Shown: positions 36,950-45,055, counted from the first letter of the stretch. The stretch: 64,000 nt of DNA from Bacteroidota bacterium (GCA_023450085.1 JAEXHI010000018.1:67936-131935); one strand, 5' to 3'. Notes: generated from the letters alone by a model not told the origin. Numbers and translations are program-made.

Positions 36950-38125
36950 TTACTTTTTATTGAAAACCAGTATGACCATAGAAAGCACCACACTTAATCC
37001 ACCAAATAAGTACACGGCTTGGTAACTGAACCAACCTGCAATTAAGCCAGCCAATGGTCCAGACAAGCCTAAGGAAAGATCTACAAAAGCCACATAAGCT
37101 CCCAAGGCCGTTCCTCTCATTTGTGGCTTTACTTTTTGAATGGCTAATACTCCTAATGACGGAAAAACCAATGAGAAACCAATTCCTGTTAATCCACAGC
37201 CTATAATGGCCATCTCTTTTGAAACTGCTGTCCAAATCATCACCTGCCCTATAATCTCGATGATCAAAGAGAAAAATGCCACTTTGTATCCTCCAAATTT
37301 ATCAGGAAAAGAGGCGAAGAAAAGCCTAGTAAGTACATAACAAACCCCAAAGGTGATAAAGGCAAAAGAAGCATCGCCCCAATGTCTTTCGGTAAAGAAC
37401 AAAGCAATGAAAGAAGCAATACAACCAAATGCCATCGATGAGAAGGCTAAGCTTAATCCTTGACCTGAGACTGTTCCGATTACTTTATAAAAAGGCGTTC
37501 TTACGTGGTCCTTGTCAATATAAGTGGCTGGAAGTTTTGCGGTAGCCAACCAGCTTACCAGAGGCAACAACACAATAATGGCAAATGCTGGAAAATAGCC
37601 GTAAGCACCGCTTATCCATATACTTAGAGGTGCGCCAATGGCAATGCCTGCATACATGGCAATGCCATTCCAGGTCATTACCTTGCCAGATTTTGATGGA
37701 CCTACCAAGGTAATTCCCCAAGTGAGCGCCGCTGTAACCAAAAGGCTCTCAGCAACACCGTGAATTACCCTGGCCAATAACAACAATGCTAAGGCAAGCA
37801 TTGGAGTACCTTGAGTAACCACCGAAAGTACATAGGCAATACCCGCCACAATGGCAAAGGTAATGCCCAACATTTTACTGCTTTTAGCGCCTTTAGTGTC
37901 GGTAGTTTTACCCGAATAAGCCCGAGTTAATAAGGTAGATAGAAATTGTAAACCGATAACCAACCCTACAATAATGGTATTAAAACCTAGTTGTTGCTGC
38001 ACAAATTTGGGCAATATGCCCAAGGCAATACCTATGGTGAGATATACCGCAAAAACAGAAATAATAATTGGAATTACAGCTTTATAGAAATCGATAGTTT
38101 GATCTTTTTGTAACGTGACATTCAT
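36950..38125 (-). CDS. MFS transporter, YhhS-like
   Basis: A 391-residue major facilitator with 12 predicted helices. N-terminal half contains GIALGILPKFVQQQLGFN, GLQFLSTLLTRAYSGKTTDTKG (the MFS loop 2-3 motif) and RVIHGVAESLLVTAALTWG. These features fit the YhhS/arabinose-efflux-like subfamily, so drug or metabolite efflux is likely; substrate unknown. It is upstream of and co-oriented with the Crp/Fnr gene, 134 bases away. A perfect 16-bp palindrome lies 58 bases before its start. Confidence 0.92.
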   Translation of the reverse strand: MNVTLQKDQTIDFYKAVIPIIISVFAVYLTIGIALGILPKFVQQQLGFNTIIVGLVIGLQFLSTLLTRAYSGKTTDTKGAKSSKMLGITFAIVAGIAYVLSVVTQGTPMLALALLLLARVIHGVAESLLVTAALTWGITLVGPSKSGKVMTWNGIAMYAGIAIGAPLSIWISGAYGYFPAFAIIVLLPLVSWLATAKLPATYIDKDHVRTPFYKVIGTVSGQGLSLAFSSMAFGCIASFIALFFTERHWGDASFAFITFGVCYVLTRLFFASFPDKFGGYKVAFFSLIIEIIGQVMIWTAVSKEMAIIGCGLTGIGFSLVFPSLGVLAIQKVKPQMRGTALGAYVAFVDLSLGLSGPLAGLIAGWFSYQAVYLFGGLSVVLSMVILVFNKK

Positions 38126-38182
38126 ATTTTTTAACTTGATAAAATTTCAAGTGCAAAAATGCGAGTCCAAAAAATGCAAACC

Positions 38183-38198
38183 TTTGACCTAGGTCAAA
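38183..38198. promoter_or_regulatory. Perfect palindrome TTTGACCTAGGTCAAA before the MFS gene
   Basis: A 16-bp perfect dyad with half-sites TTGAC and GTCAA spaced by four bases, the same geometry as Crp/Fnr-type operators (TTGAT-N4-ATCAA in FNR). It lies 58 bases upstream of the exporter start and the nearest regulator gene is Crp/Fnr-family. A near -7 match (CATTTTTG, plus 38153-38160) lies between it and the gene. Confidence 0.6.
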
Positions 38199-38238
38199 AA
38201 AACAGGTTTAGTTGATTTTGTTAATACAATTGAGTTTT

Positions 38239-38610
38239 CTATGTGGCTATGTGGTTTGTTGATTAAATAGAAATTTTAAACACATAGGGGGCATTATGTG
38301 TAATAATGTCTAATTGCTAGATCTCCCCTTGCTCTCGAGATGACGTAATGGGTGTGGCAGTGGTTTTCTGTGTGACTATGCGGTTCAATTAATTAAAGAA
38401 AAATTTTAAACACATAGACACATAGCGCATGGTGCTTATAGCGGATATCCAATGCTATGTGGCTATGTGGTTCATTTAATTAAAGATGAATCTTGAACAC
38501 ATAGAGCTTTATTTATATATAGTTGCTAGATTTCTCTCCCTAAGATTCGGGATCGAAATGACGTAGTGGGTATGGCAGTGGTTTTCTATGTAGTTCATTA
38601 ATTAAAGATA
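38239..38610. repeat. Cluster of CTATGTG/CACATAG inverted-repeat elements
   Basis: Three stems start at 38239, 38368 and 38455, each a CTATGTGGCTATGTGG-like left arm, an AT-rich loop with TTCA-TTAATTAAA, and a CACATAG right arm (38281, 38411, 38498). A fourth left part is at 38586. Copies 1 and 3 are followed by related segments with TTGCTAGAT, ATGACGTA and GGCAGTGGTTTTCT. The same stem builds the 104-bp array at 63554. The 476-base gap has no gene. Confidence 0.85.
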
Positions 38611-39150
38611 GTTCTCTCGAATTTCAGTCCATTTTGTTCGGTCAATTTGATATACGTAATTCAACTTAGGCTGTTCACCAAAATAAGTCACTTCCTGCTC
38701 TGCTATCTTTTCAGCACCAATGCGGCCCACTGCAATTTGCGAACGTACATTGTTGGCGCCTACATGTAAATTCACTTTCTGTACAAACTGGAAAATATAA
38801 TCCAGCATCATTTTCTTTACCGATTGGTTAATGCCTTTGCCCCAATAAGCGGTACCATAAAACGTATAACCTATTAAAATGCTGTCTTCTTGTTCATCAT
38901 AATCGTAAAACCTGGTACTGCCAATCACTTGACCATTGGTTTTATCTACAATTTTAAAAGCACCTTTACTTTGCATTGCTCCATCAAAAAAGGTTTTAAA
39001 CACTTCCCTTTGCCAACGATCCTTATTAGGATGTTGCTCCCATACTTTTGGATCAGAGGCAACTTCATAAAGAGCTTCAAAATCGGTTTCCTTTAAGGGA
39101 ACAAGTCTTACATTTTCATTTCCTAAGATAGGCTGTACGCTAAAAGTCAT
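38602..39150 (-). CDS. GNAT-family N-acetyltransferase (RimJ/RimL-like)
   Basis: A 182-residue acetyltransferase. VRLVPLKETDFEALYEVASDP opens the fold, then GQVIGSTRFYDYD, IGYTFYGTAYWGKGINQSVKKMML (the acetyl-CoA loop region) and LHVGANNVRSQIAVGRIGAEK. Similar proteins acetylate protein N-termini or small amines. It overlaps the nitronate monooxygenase-like gene by 4 bases and is the last gene of a MarR-led operon. Confidence 0.9.
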   Translation of the reverse strand: MTFSVQPILGNENVRLVPLKETDFEALYEVASDPKVWEQHPNKDRWQREVFKTFFDGAMQSKGAFKIVDKTNGQVIGSTRFYDYDEQEDSILIGYTFYGTAYWGKGINQSVKKMMLDYIFQFVQKVNLHVGANNVRSQIAVGRIGAEKIAEQEVTYFGEQPKLNYVYQIDRTKWTEIRENYL

Positions 39151-40220
39151 GGTTTAAAGTTTTCAGTTGCAGTAATCAGTTGTTTTATAATTTCGGTGGT
39201 TGAGCTTGAAGAATAATCATTAAGGGACTGTCCAGCCCAAATACTCACAAAATCGGCATTTTGATGGGCTTTAGCTACTTTTCGTAATTCGCCGGTAAGT
39301 TTGTTCTGGTAAGGATAAGGCAATATCATGGCAGTATTTTCCATCGCTTCAATAAAAGCATTTTTAAGTCCACGAGCATAGCGTCCAGAAAAGCTTTTGG
39401 TTAACATGATCTCGCTTTCCTTTGCATTTCGCAGTCGTTGCTTTTCAAACTCCTGTAAGGCACTTTCTTTGGAGCCCAACAGCAAACTACCAATTTGAAA
39501 AGCCTGTGCGCCCAATATTTTTGCAGCCCATAAGGTTTGGGCATTATAAATTCCACCCGCATAAATCAAAGGCGTTTTCACTGCCTCAAACACCTGCGAC
39601 AACAGGGATAAACCGCCAATTTGCGGAATATCATGTTCTACAAAACTTCCCCTATGCCCTCCCGCTTCAATGCCTTGCACACAAATCAAATCAATACCAC
39701 TTTGTTCTAATTGAATTGCTTCTTCTACAGAGGTACAAGTGCCCATTAAAATGACCTTGTTCTCCTTCAGTTTTTGAATGCTTGGCGTATCCAGATTACC
39801 AAAAGTAAAACTTAGCATTTTACAGCCTTCGGCAATAATGACATCTATCTGGTCGTGATAATCGGTGAGCTTGATCTCGTCGATATTAGGCAATTTCACC
39901 TCTAAATGGTGCTGTTTGGCCAGCTGCTCTACCTGCTGCTTGGTATGCGCATATTGATTTTTCAGTTCCTCTGAAAGTTGTGGAATAGCATTGACAAAAA
40001 TATTTACGGCAAAGGGTTGCTTGGTTAATGCTCTGGTTGCACGAATAAGCGATGTACATTGATCGGCAGCTAAATCGGCCAATGATAATGAACCCAACAC
40101 TTTTACTTGAGCCGCTGCCGCTACCATTTGCGGAGTAGTTACGCCAAACATGGGCGCCTGAATAATTGGATACTGTACACCCAATATTTTGCTGCCATTA
40201 CTTTCCCATTTCATAGGCAT
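39147..40220 (-). CDS. Nitronate monooxygenase-like FMN oxidoreductase
   Basis: A 357-residue TIM-barrel flavoprotein of the NMO/2-nitropropane dioxygenase family. Motifs: ILGVQYPIIQAPMFGVTTPQ near the start, FAVNIFV, MGTCTSVEEAIQLEQSGIDLICVQG, EAGGHRG (FMN phosphate and catalytic His), PLIYAGGI and LGAQAFQIGSLLL. It probably oxidises nitronates such as propionate 3-nitronate or acts as an NADH:quinone-type reductase. Sits between a secreted protein gene and the GNAT gene (4-base overlap). Confidence 0.92.
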   Translation of the reverse strand: MPMKWESNGSKILGVQYPIIQAPMFGVTTPQMVAAAAQVKVLGSLSLADLAADQCTSLIRATRALTKQPFAVNIFVNAIPQLSEELKNQYAHTKQQVEQLAKQHHLEVKLPNIDEIKLTDYHDQIDVIIAEGCKMLSFTFGNLDTPSIQKLKENKVILMGTCTSVEEAIQLEQSGIDLICVQGIEAGGHRGSFVEHDIPQIGGLSLLSQVFEAVKTPLIYAGGIYNAQTLWAAKILGAQAFQIGSLLLGSKESALQEFEKQRLRNAKESEIMLTKSFSGRYARGLKNAFIEAMENTAMILPYPYQNKLTGELRKVAKAHQNADFVSIWAGQSLNDYSSSSTTEIIKQLITATENFKP

Positions 40221-40227
40221 TTATTTG

Positions 40228-40989
40228 TTACTCAAAAATCACATAGTTTACTTTATCTACCCCCGTATTGCCCGTCTTCTCATCATATGCATACAAAATT
40301 AGCTCATAGTTCCCAGGTGTGTTAATGAAATCGCTGCCTTCAAACAAATTTGTAGAAACCCATGACATTTTCACTTCTTTAAGTGGTTTCCCATCTTTTT
40401 TAAGGATGCCTTTTACTTCCATATTTTCCGAATTCCATACGCCTCCTTTATCAATCACACAACCGCACATCATCACCACATTAGCCTGAAATTGAAAAGG
40501 TTTGTCTTTAATTTCTTTCAACGAAATATATTGGTGGGTACGTGGTTTCAAAATATCAATAATAAAGCCTGGTATTTCCAACACAATGCCGTCTCCCAAA
40601 ATATGCTTTCCGGGAATGAGCCATAGCTCTGTAGTTACGGTAGCTTGTGCCTGTTTTAAATTGTAGGGCGAAACCACTTCTACGCTCACAAAGGTGGGCT
40701 CTTCAATATCTATTTTGGCCATAAAACCAGCAGTCTTTTCATCAGCAATAGTGGTGGTACGGGTTTTAGGGCTTTTCATGATCAAATCGGTATTTCCTGT
40801 ACTTCCGGTAGTTTTGCCTTCGGCTAAAATTTGTTGGTTAGCTTTATTTCTAACGATCACATAAGCACCTCCCAATGAACTACCAATAAATTTGGCGTCT
40901 TTAGCTTTGGCTCTGATCATTACTTTAGTTTCTACGCCAAAAGTAGCTAGGTTACAAAGAAGTATAAAGGTTAATAAAAGTGCTCTCAT
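40228..40989 (-). CDS. Secreted hypothetical protein in the marR operon
   Basis: A 253-residue protein with a short signal peptide (LLTFILLCNLATFG). The mature chain is sheet-rich, with an LGGAYVIVRNKANQQILAEGKTTGSTGNTDLIM segment that resembles a transthyretin-like or CNA-B fold and, later, VVMMCGCVIDKGGVWNSENMEV and YELILYAYDEKTGNTGVDKVNYVIFE. The CGC pair could bind a metal. Family not recognised. Its start overlaps the end of marR by 4 bases, so it is co-regulated with the MarR protein. Confidence 0.72.
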   Translation of the reverse strand: MRALLLTFILLCNLATFGVETKVMIRAKAKDAKFIGSSLGGAYVIVRNKANQQILAEGKTTGSTGNTDLIMKSPKTRTTTIADEKTAGFMAKIDIEEPTFVSVEVVSPYNLKQAQATVTTELWLIPGKHILGDGIVLEIPGFIIDILKPRTHQYISLKEIKDKPFQFQANVVMMCGCVIDKGGVWNSENMEVKGILKKDGKPLKEVKMSWVSTNLFEGSDFINTPGNYELILYAYDEKTGNTGVDKVNYVIFE

Positions 40990-41480
40990 GATTGGGTTGA
41001 GTTTAAGTATGCTTGTTTAAATCGTTGGTAGAAAGAAGTGGTTTTTAAAGCGGCATCTATACCGTCTAGGTATTGAAGAATGGCCAAGTCCGCCGACAAC
41101 ACTTCCAAAATGGCACTTTCGCAGCTGTGCCAAATTTGTTCCAATTGCGGGAGCATCTCTACAGCTTTTGGCGAAAGGGAAATCATCTGCTTCCGTTTAT
41201 CTACCTGATCCTTTTTGATCAGCAAGTAATCTTTTTCGGCCATTTTTTTTACTAAGGCCACTACCGATGGATGGGCGTATCCTAAAGAATCGGCAATGGT
41301 TACCATCGAGATCTCCCCTTTCTGTTGCAATAACATGAATACGAGATACCAATTAGGTTCTATGTCGATATGAAGTTCTTTGTAAAGTTTCCTTACATCG
41401 TGGGCGATGCGGTCGCTAATGCGCTTAAAGCGGCTGTCGAGTGCTTTATAGCCAAGGTCTTTGATAAAATCTGAGCTCAT
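40986..41480 (-). CDS. MarR-family transcriptional regulator
   Basis: A 164-residue MarR regulator. N-terminal dimer helices, then winged helix-turn-helix: ISMVTIADSLGYAHPSVVALVKKMAEKDYLL followed by the wing KKDQVDKRKQMISLSPKA. The DKRK of the wing is the usual DxR minor-groove contact. First gene of a four-gene operon with a secreted protein, a flavoprotein and a GNAT enzyme, each overlapping or almost touching the next. A promoter and dyad immediately upstream suggest autoregulation. Confidence 0.93.
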   Translation of the reverse strand: MSSDFIKDLGYKALDSRFKRISDRIAHDVRKLYKELHIDIEPNWYLVFMLLQQKGEISMVTIADSLGYAHPSVVALVKKMAEKDYLLIKKDQVDKRKQMISLSPKAVEMLPQLEQIWHSCESAILEVLSADLAILQYLDGIDAALKTTSFYQRFKQAYLNSTQS

Positions 41481-41499
41481 GTTAAAGGTTGTTTGATTA

Positions 41500-41541
41500 C
41501 AAATATATCAAAATAAAGAAAACTATATAGTTGACTTTATT
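41500..41541 (-). promoter_or_regulatory. marR promoter with overlapping operator dyad
   Basis: Plus-strand CAAATATA at 41500-41507 reads TATATTTG on the minus strand, an exact -7 element 20 bases from the marR start. At 41512-41541 lies a 30-base dyad: AATAAAG and CTTTATT as outer arms around the palindrome ACTATATAGT, centred at 41526.5. It covers the -33 region, the place where a repressor would block RNA polymerase. Confidence 0.6.
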
Positions 41542-41570
41542 ATTTAAAACATCTTATATAATTACTTATT

Positions 41571-42602
41571 CTACTGATAGTACTTTTGCTTTAGCCATTG
41601 GCTAATGTTCACCAACAATATGAGCACTGGTACTTCTACCAAGGGGCCTATTACGCCTACAAATGCTTGTGGCGAATGAATACCAAATACAGCAATAGCA
41701 ACCGCAATGGCCAATTCGAAATTATTTCCAGTGGCAGTAAATGAAATGGCCGCATTTTTATCATAAGGCACTTTTAGCGATTTATTGACAAAGAAACTTA
41801 CAAAGAACATGAGGACAAAGTACAATACCAATGGTGTAGCTACTTTTACTACGTCCATTGGTAATGCTAATATTTGGTTGCCTTTTAAACTGAACATTAG
41901 TACAATCGTAAATAACAATGCATACAATGTTAAAGGTGATATCGCAGGTACAAATTTTCTGTTGTACCATTCAGCACCTTTAGATTTAACCAAAAGGTAT
42001 CGACTTAAAAAGCCTGCTAAAAATGGAACGCCCAAATAAATCAACACGCTTTCTGTAACGTTCCTAAAAGATATTTCCACGTTAAAATTGGCCAGCCCAA
42101 ATTTGCTTGGCAAAACGTTAATGAACAGCCAAACCAAAAAACTGTAGGTAAACACCTGAAAAATACTATTTAAGGCAACCAACAATGCCGCATATTCTCT
42201 ATTCCCCTTTGCCAAATCGTTCCAAACCATCACCATGGCAATACACCTTGCCAATCCAATGAGAATTAAACCAGCCATATAGTCGGGTTCATCTTTTAAA
42301 AAGAGAACAGCTAGAACGAACATCAATACGGGTCCAATGACCCAATTTAGCAGTAAAGAGATGCTGATCACCTTTTGATCCCGTAAAGCCATCGGCAAAA
42401 GCGAATAATCTACTTTTGCCAATGGTGGATACATCATTAATATGAGTCCCATCGCTAAAGGAATATTTGTGGTTCCCACCGACAGCGTGTTGGTAACCTT
42501 GGCGATACCTGGAAAGCAATAGCCTAAACTTACACCTAATGCCATTGCCGCAAATATCCAGAGGGTAAGGTAACGATCAAGGAATTTAAGTCTAACCTGC
42601 AT
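41571..42602 (-). CDS. acr3: ACR3-family arsenite efflux transporter
   Basis: Inner-membrane As(III) exporter of the BART superfamily, ten helices in about 343 residues. Signatures: LKFLDRYLTLWIFAAMALG, MILMMYPPLAKVDY, LIGLARCIAMVMVWNDLAKGN (the conserved Cys of ACR3) and SFTATGNNFELAIAVAIAVFG. I chose ATG 42602 (MQVRLKFLDRY), preceded by a purine-rich AAGAAGAAGA; the open frame reaches 42632. It overlaps the end of arsC by 11 bases. Third and last gene of the arsenic unit. Confidence 0.95.
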   Translation of the reverse strand: MQVRLKFLDRYLTLWIFAAMALGVSLGYCFPGIAKVTNTLSVGTTNIPLAMGLILMMYPPLAKVDYSLLPMALRDQKVISISLLLNWVIGPVLMFVLAVLFLKDEPDYMAGLILIGLARCIAMVMVWNDLAKGNREYAALLVALNSIFQVFTYSFLVWLFINVLPSKFGLANFNVEISFRNVTESVLIYLGVPFLAGFLSRYLLVKSKGAEWYNRKFVPAISPLTLYALLFTIVLMFSLKGNQILALPMDVVKVATPLVLYFVLMFFVSFFVNKSLKVPYDKNAAISFTATGNNFELAIAVAIAVFGIHSPQAFVGVIGPLVEVPVLILLVNISQWLKQKYYQ

Positions 42603-43218
42603 TCTTCTTCTTCTTGATTTGCGAAAAAACATAAAACATTTCTGTGGCTATTTCCAAACTTCTTTGCCTATATACCTGCGCTTTCTGAGGAGTTCCATCT
42701 GAAATTTTTGGATCTTCGTAAGTGATGGGTACACGCAAATCAGCACCAGCGATAAAAGGACAGCCACCATCTGCCTGCGAACAGGTTAATACCGCCACAA
42801 AATTGCTAGACGGGTTAAACGGATGATCGTAGCTTTTGGAAAAACCTATGATCGGCAAAGCATTATCGCTATACTTTATGGCATATACGGGGTTACCAAG
42901 CGCAGCAATTTTAAAGATCTTAAAGCCTTGTTCGGCTAACGTTTCTGCTGCCATGGGAAATAATGCCGTTTCTTCCGTTCCTCCAGAATAACAATATACC
43001 TTAGGTACCTCAAAGTATACAGCGGCTACCTGTGCCCATATTTGTGCCAAATGGCTCCTCCGAGAGTTGTGCGTGCAAATGAAATTGATATGGATTTGCT
43101 TTCCTTGGCTCACTTTAAGCTGGACATCAGCTATCAATGGTTGCAAAACAGCTTTACGCTCAGCATTTATGGATTGCTCCAATTGCTGAATGGTATTTAA
43201 TAAGTTTTGATACATCAT
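42592..43218 (-). CDS. arsC: Arsenate reductase, low-molecular-weight phosphatase type
   Basis: A 209-residue protein from ATG 43218. The nucleophilic P-loop C48-THNSR-R54 (CX5R) and the rest of the LMW phosphatase fold (RRSHLAQIWAQ, VLTCSQADGGCPFI, YEDPKISDGT with the acid Asp) show a thioredoxin-type ArsC or a close relative. About 40 N-terminal helical residues precede the fold. The frame is open to 43311 but that would overlap DUF6428 by 86 bases. Reduces As(V) to As(III) for export by Acr3. Confidence 0.9.
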   Translation of the reverse strand: MMYQNLLNTIQQLEQSINAERKAVLQPLIADVQLKVSQGKQIHINFICTHNSRRSHLAQIWAQVAAVYFEVPKVYCYSGGTEETALFPMAAETLAEQGFKIFKIAALGNPVYAIKYSDNALPIIGFSKSYDHPFNPSSNFVAVLTCSQADGGCPFIAGADLRVPITYEDPKISDGTPQKAQVYRQRSLEIATEMFYVFSQIKKKKNAG

Positions 43219-43225
43219 ATATCTT

Positions 43226-43678
43226 TTAGCAACATCCTGTATTTGGGCTACCACAAGCCGACTGGTTATTGATTGGTGCTTTTGATGGGATTCCACAAGC
43301 ATCCTGAGCAAGGCAAGTAGTGGCTTTGTTCTTCAATACAAAGGTTTTACCGTTAAAAGCCAAGTCGTATTTGCCAATGGTTTCTCCTTGGTACTCTACT
43401 TCTATTTCAGCATCTTCCATGCCCAGCTTTTCTTCTGAGAGTTGAATGATATGCAATAATTTACCAGGCTTTAGACGATGTTCGTAATCGTCGGCATCCC
43501 ATAACTGGAAATTAACCGCTTTTTCATGGCGTACCACTCCCCCACAGTCGATAAAGTTTTTAGTGATTTGCCCTACTTCCGTTACATGGAAATGCTCAGG
43601 CACAAAAGCGCCGCTTTCTAATTGAAATTCTACATTGTTTAAAGTTGGCAGAATGGTTTTGATTTGTGATAGTGTCAT
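43226..43678 (-). CDS. DUF6428 family protein of the arsenic operon
   Basis: A 150-residue soluble protein. The first 110 residues (FQLESGAFVPEHFHVTEVG, NFIDCGGVVRHEKAVNFQLWDADDYEHRLKPGKLL) correspond to a family I know as DUF6428, common beside arsC in Bacteroidota. The tail carries five Cys (CLAQDACGIPS, ACGSPNTGCC), suggesting As(III) or thiol chemistry. Located between arsR and arsC, with an ArsR-type operator 40-55 bases before its start. Function unknown. Confidence 0.85.
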   Translation of the reverse strand: MTLSQIKTILPTLNNVEFQLESGAFVPEHFHVTEVGQITKNFIDCGGVVRHEKAVNFQLWDADDYEHRLKPGKLLHIIQLSEEKLGMEDAEIEVEYQGETIGKYDLAFNGKTFVLKNKATTCLAQDACGIPSKAPINNQSACGSPNTGCC

Positions 43679-43717
43679 GGTGATTTTAATTTTAAAGGTA
43701 TTTTACATTAATGTTAT

Positions 43718-43733
43718 ATTGCAATATTACGAT
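43718..43733. promoter_or_regulatory. ArsR operator copy 2, before DUF6428-arsC-acr3
   Basis: ATTGCAATATTACGAT; its 13 bases from GCAATATTACGAT, plus the following AAT, are identical to the site before arsR. It is an imperfect dyad, 40 bases before the DUF6428 start. Confidence 0.65.
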
Positions 43734-43756
43734 AATGAAATTCAAAAAAAATGCCT

Positions 43757-44086
43757 TTAACAGCATTCCTTTACACTCACGTCCTGATTGAAAAGCATAT
43801 TGAATTGGGCTTGTACCTGTTTCCAAACTTTTTCTTCAATGCAGTAGCACACCGATTTGCCCTCTATGGAACCTTGAATAATGCCAATGCTTTTCAATTC
43901 CTTTAGGTGTTGTGAAATGGTGGCTTGTGCCAATCCCAACTCTTCTACCAGATCATTGCAGATACAGGCTTTTTGGTTAATGATGTGCTGCAGAATGGCA
44001 ATACGAGCAGGATGTCCTAAAACTTTAAATAAAGAAGCCAATTGATTTTGCTCGTCGGTGAATATTTCTGTCTTAGTAAGTCCCAT
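43757..44086 (-). CDS. arsR: ArsR-family arsenic-responsive repressor
   Basis: A 109-residue winged-helix repressor. The As(III)-sensing C-x-C pair is in ACICNDLVEELGLAQATISQHL, next to the recognition helix; a second Cys pair ends the protein (KECC) and two more Cys lie in SVCYCIEE. It presumably represses itself and the DUF6428-arsC-acr3 genes 78 bases downstream; both upstream regions contain the same palindrome. Confidence 0.95.
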   Translation of the reverse strand: MGLTKTEIFTDEQNQLASLFKVLGHPARIAILQHIINQKACICNDLVEELGLAQATISQHLKELKSIGIIQGSIEGKSVCYCIEEKVWKQVQAQFNMLFNQDVSVKECC

Positions 44087-44101
44087 GTTTCGAATAATTA
44101 C

Positions 44102-44117
44102 ATCGCAATATTACGAT
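44102..44117. promoter_or_regulatory. ArsR operator copy 1, before arsR
   Basis: ATCGCAATATTACGAT: its reverse complement is ATCGTAATATTGCGAT, so 14 of 16 positions are symmetric. It lies 16 bases before the arsR start codon. The 16 bases GCAATATTACGATAAT recur exactly at 43721-43736. Confidence 0.7.
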
Positions 44118-44195
44118 AATAAATTTAAAACACACAAATCTTTTTGGAGTAGCATTAAAAAATTAGCGGCATATGACGAAAGAAATCAGCCTTGC

Positions 44196-44675
44196 TTATA
44201 CCAACTCACGCAACATCCAAATGGTGCAAGAATAATGGCCAGTATTGCCTAACGGTGCTGGCAATGATTTAAAGCCCAATTTCTCGTATGCTGCTACTGC
44301 CGAACTTAGCTCGGGCATGGTTTCTAGATATATTTTTTGGTAGCCTATTGATTGGGCAAACGCTATACATTTTAACATCAGTTGCTTGCCTACACCCTTC
44401 CCTCGGCTTTCGGCAGCCACGTACATTTTTACCAATTCTACGGTATCGCTGTCCAAACCATCTGTGGGATAAATACCTGCACCTCCCAAAACCTTTCCAT
44501 CTTCTTCTGCAATGAAATAAGCGGTTCTTTCTTGTTGAAAACTTTCAAACAAACGGTCGGTACTTTCGTCAAAATAGGCAGTGCCTGGTATGTTTAAGCC
44601 AAACTCTTCTAAACTTTCTCTAAGAATTTTGGCCATGGCCACGTTATCTCCTGCGGTAATTAATCTTATGTTCAT
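44196..44675 (-). CDS. GNAT-family N-acetyltransferase
   Basis: A 159-residue acetyltransferase. MNIRLITAGDNVAMAKILRESL opens the fold; GKVLGGAGIYPTDG, VELVKMYVAAESRGKGVGKQLMLKC (acetyl-CoA loop RGKGVG) and IYLETMPELSSAVAAYEKLGF follow. I chose the second ATG (44675) because family members start at MNIR. The arsenic genes are co-oriented downstream, but a 109-base gap separates them, so joint expression is uncertain. Confidence 0.9.
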   Translation of the reverse strand: MNIRLITAGDNVAMAKILRESLEEFGLNIPGTAYFDESTDRLFESFQQERTAYFIAEEDGKVLGGAGIYPTDGLDSDTVELVKMYVAAESRGKGVGKQLMLKCIAFAQSIGYQKIYLETMPELSSAVAAYEKLGFKSLPAPLGNTGHYSCTIWMLRELV

Positions 44676-44774
44676 CATTTGTTATTGGCAAATATCACAA
44701 CTTAACACGATATCAAATTATAATAATTGAAAAAGGTTTCCCGTAAAGCTTCTAATTCATTTCCATCTACATTT

Positions 44775-44897
44775 ATGCCGTTCACATTTAACATGATGAT
44801 GGTAGAAAAAGTTGAAGTAATTAAAATCAAAAAAGATGATGGAACATCTAACAAAAAAAGACGAGTTGCTACCGAAGCATCCAGATTTGAAGCCTAA
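44775..44897 (+). CDS. Possible small basic protein or gene remnant
   Basis: A 40-codon frame (MPFTFNMMMVEKVEVIKIKK, then DDGTSNKKRRVATEASRFEA). The Lys/Arg-rich middle and amphipathic VEKVEVIKI stretch read like real protein, and the frame stays open for 16 codons before the first ATG. No promoter is assigned and no family is recognised; it may be the 3' end of a lost gene. Confidence 0.25.
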   Translation: MPFTFNMMMVEKVEVIKIKKDDGTSNKKRRVATEASRFEA

Positions 44898-44985
44898 TAA
44901 TTTTATTTGATCAAATGTAATATTATATTGCATCAATTAACGTGCTTCAAGTATCCTACAGGGGTTTTATCCCAAAAACAGTCGC

Positions 44986-45018
44986 TTTTGATTGTCGACA
45001 AAACTCCAGATTACTTTG
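44986..45018 (+). promoter_or_regulatory. Candidate promoter of the TerB-N/C-ATPase-helicase operon
   Basis: TTTTG at 44986-44990 and TTACTTTG at 45011-45018, a one-base variant of TAnnTTTG with 20 bases between the elements. It lies 37 bases before the first gene. Confidence 0.4.
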
Positions 45019-45055
45019 GATCCTAGATAGCAGCGGGGATTGAAAACTTAAATCT

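Larger units (their letters stand above)
44679..45055. other. Intergenic region before the Ter island
   Basis: About 380 bases separating the minus-strand GNAT gene from the plus-strand TerB-N/C gene. It contains a possible 40-codon ORF (44775-44897) and a candidate promoter near 45000. It marks the left boundary of the Ter island. Confidence 0.6.

Noticed and set aside
43219..43311. N-terminal extension of arsC
   Set aside because: It would overlap the DUF6428 gene by 86 bases and the added residues do not look like the phosphatase family; ATG 43218 avoids this.
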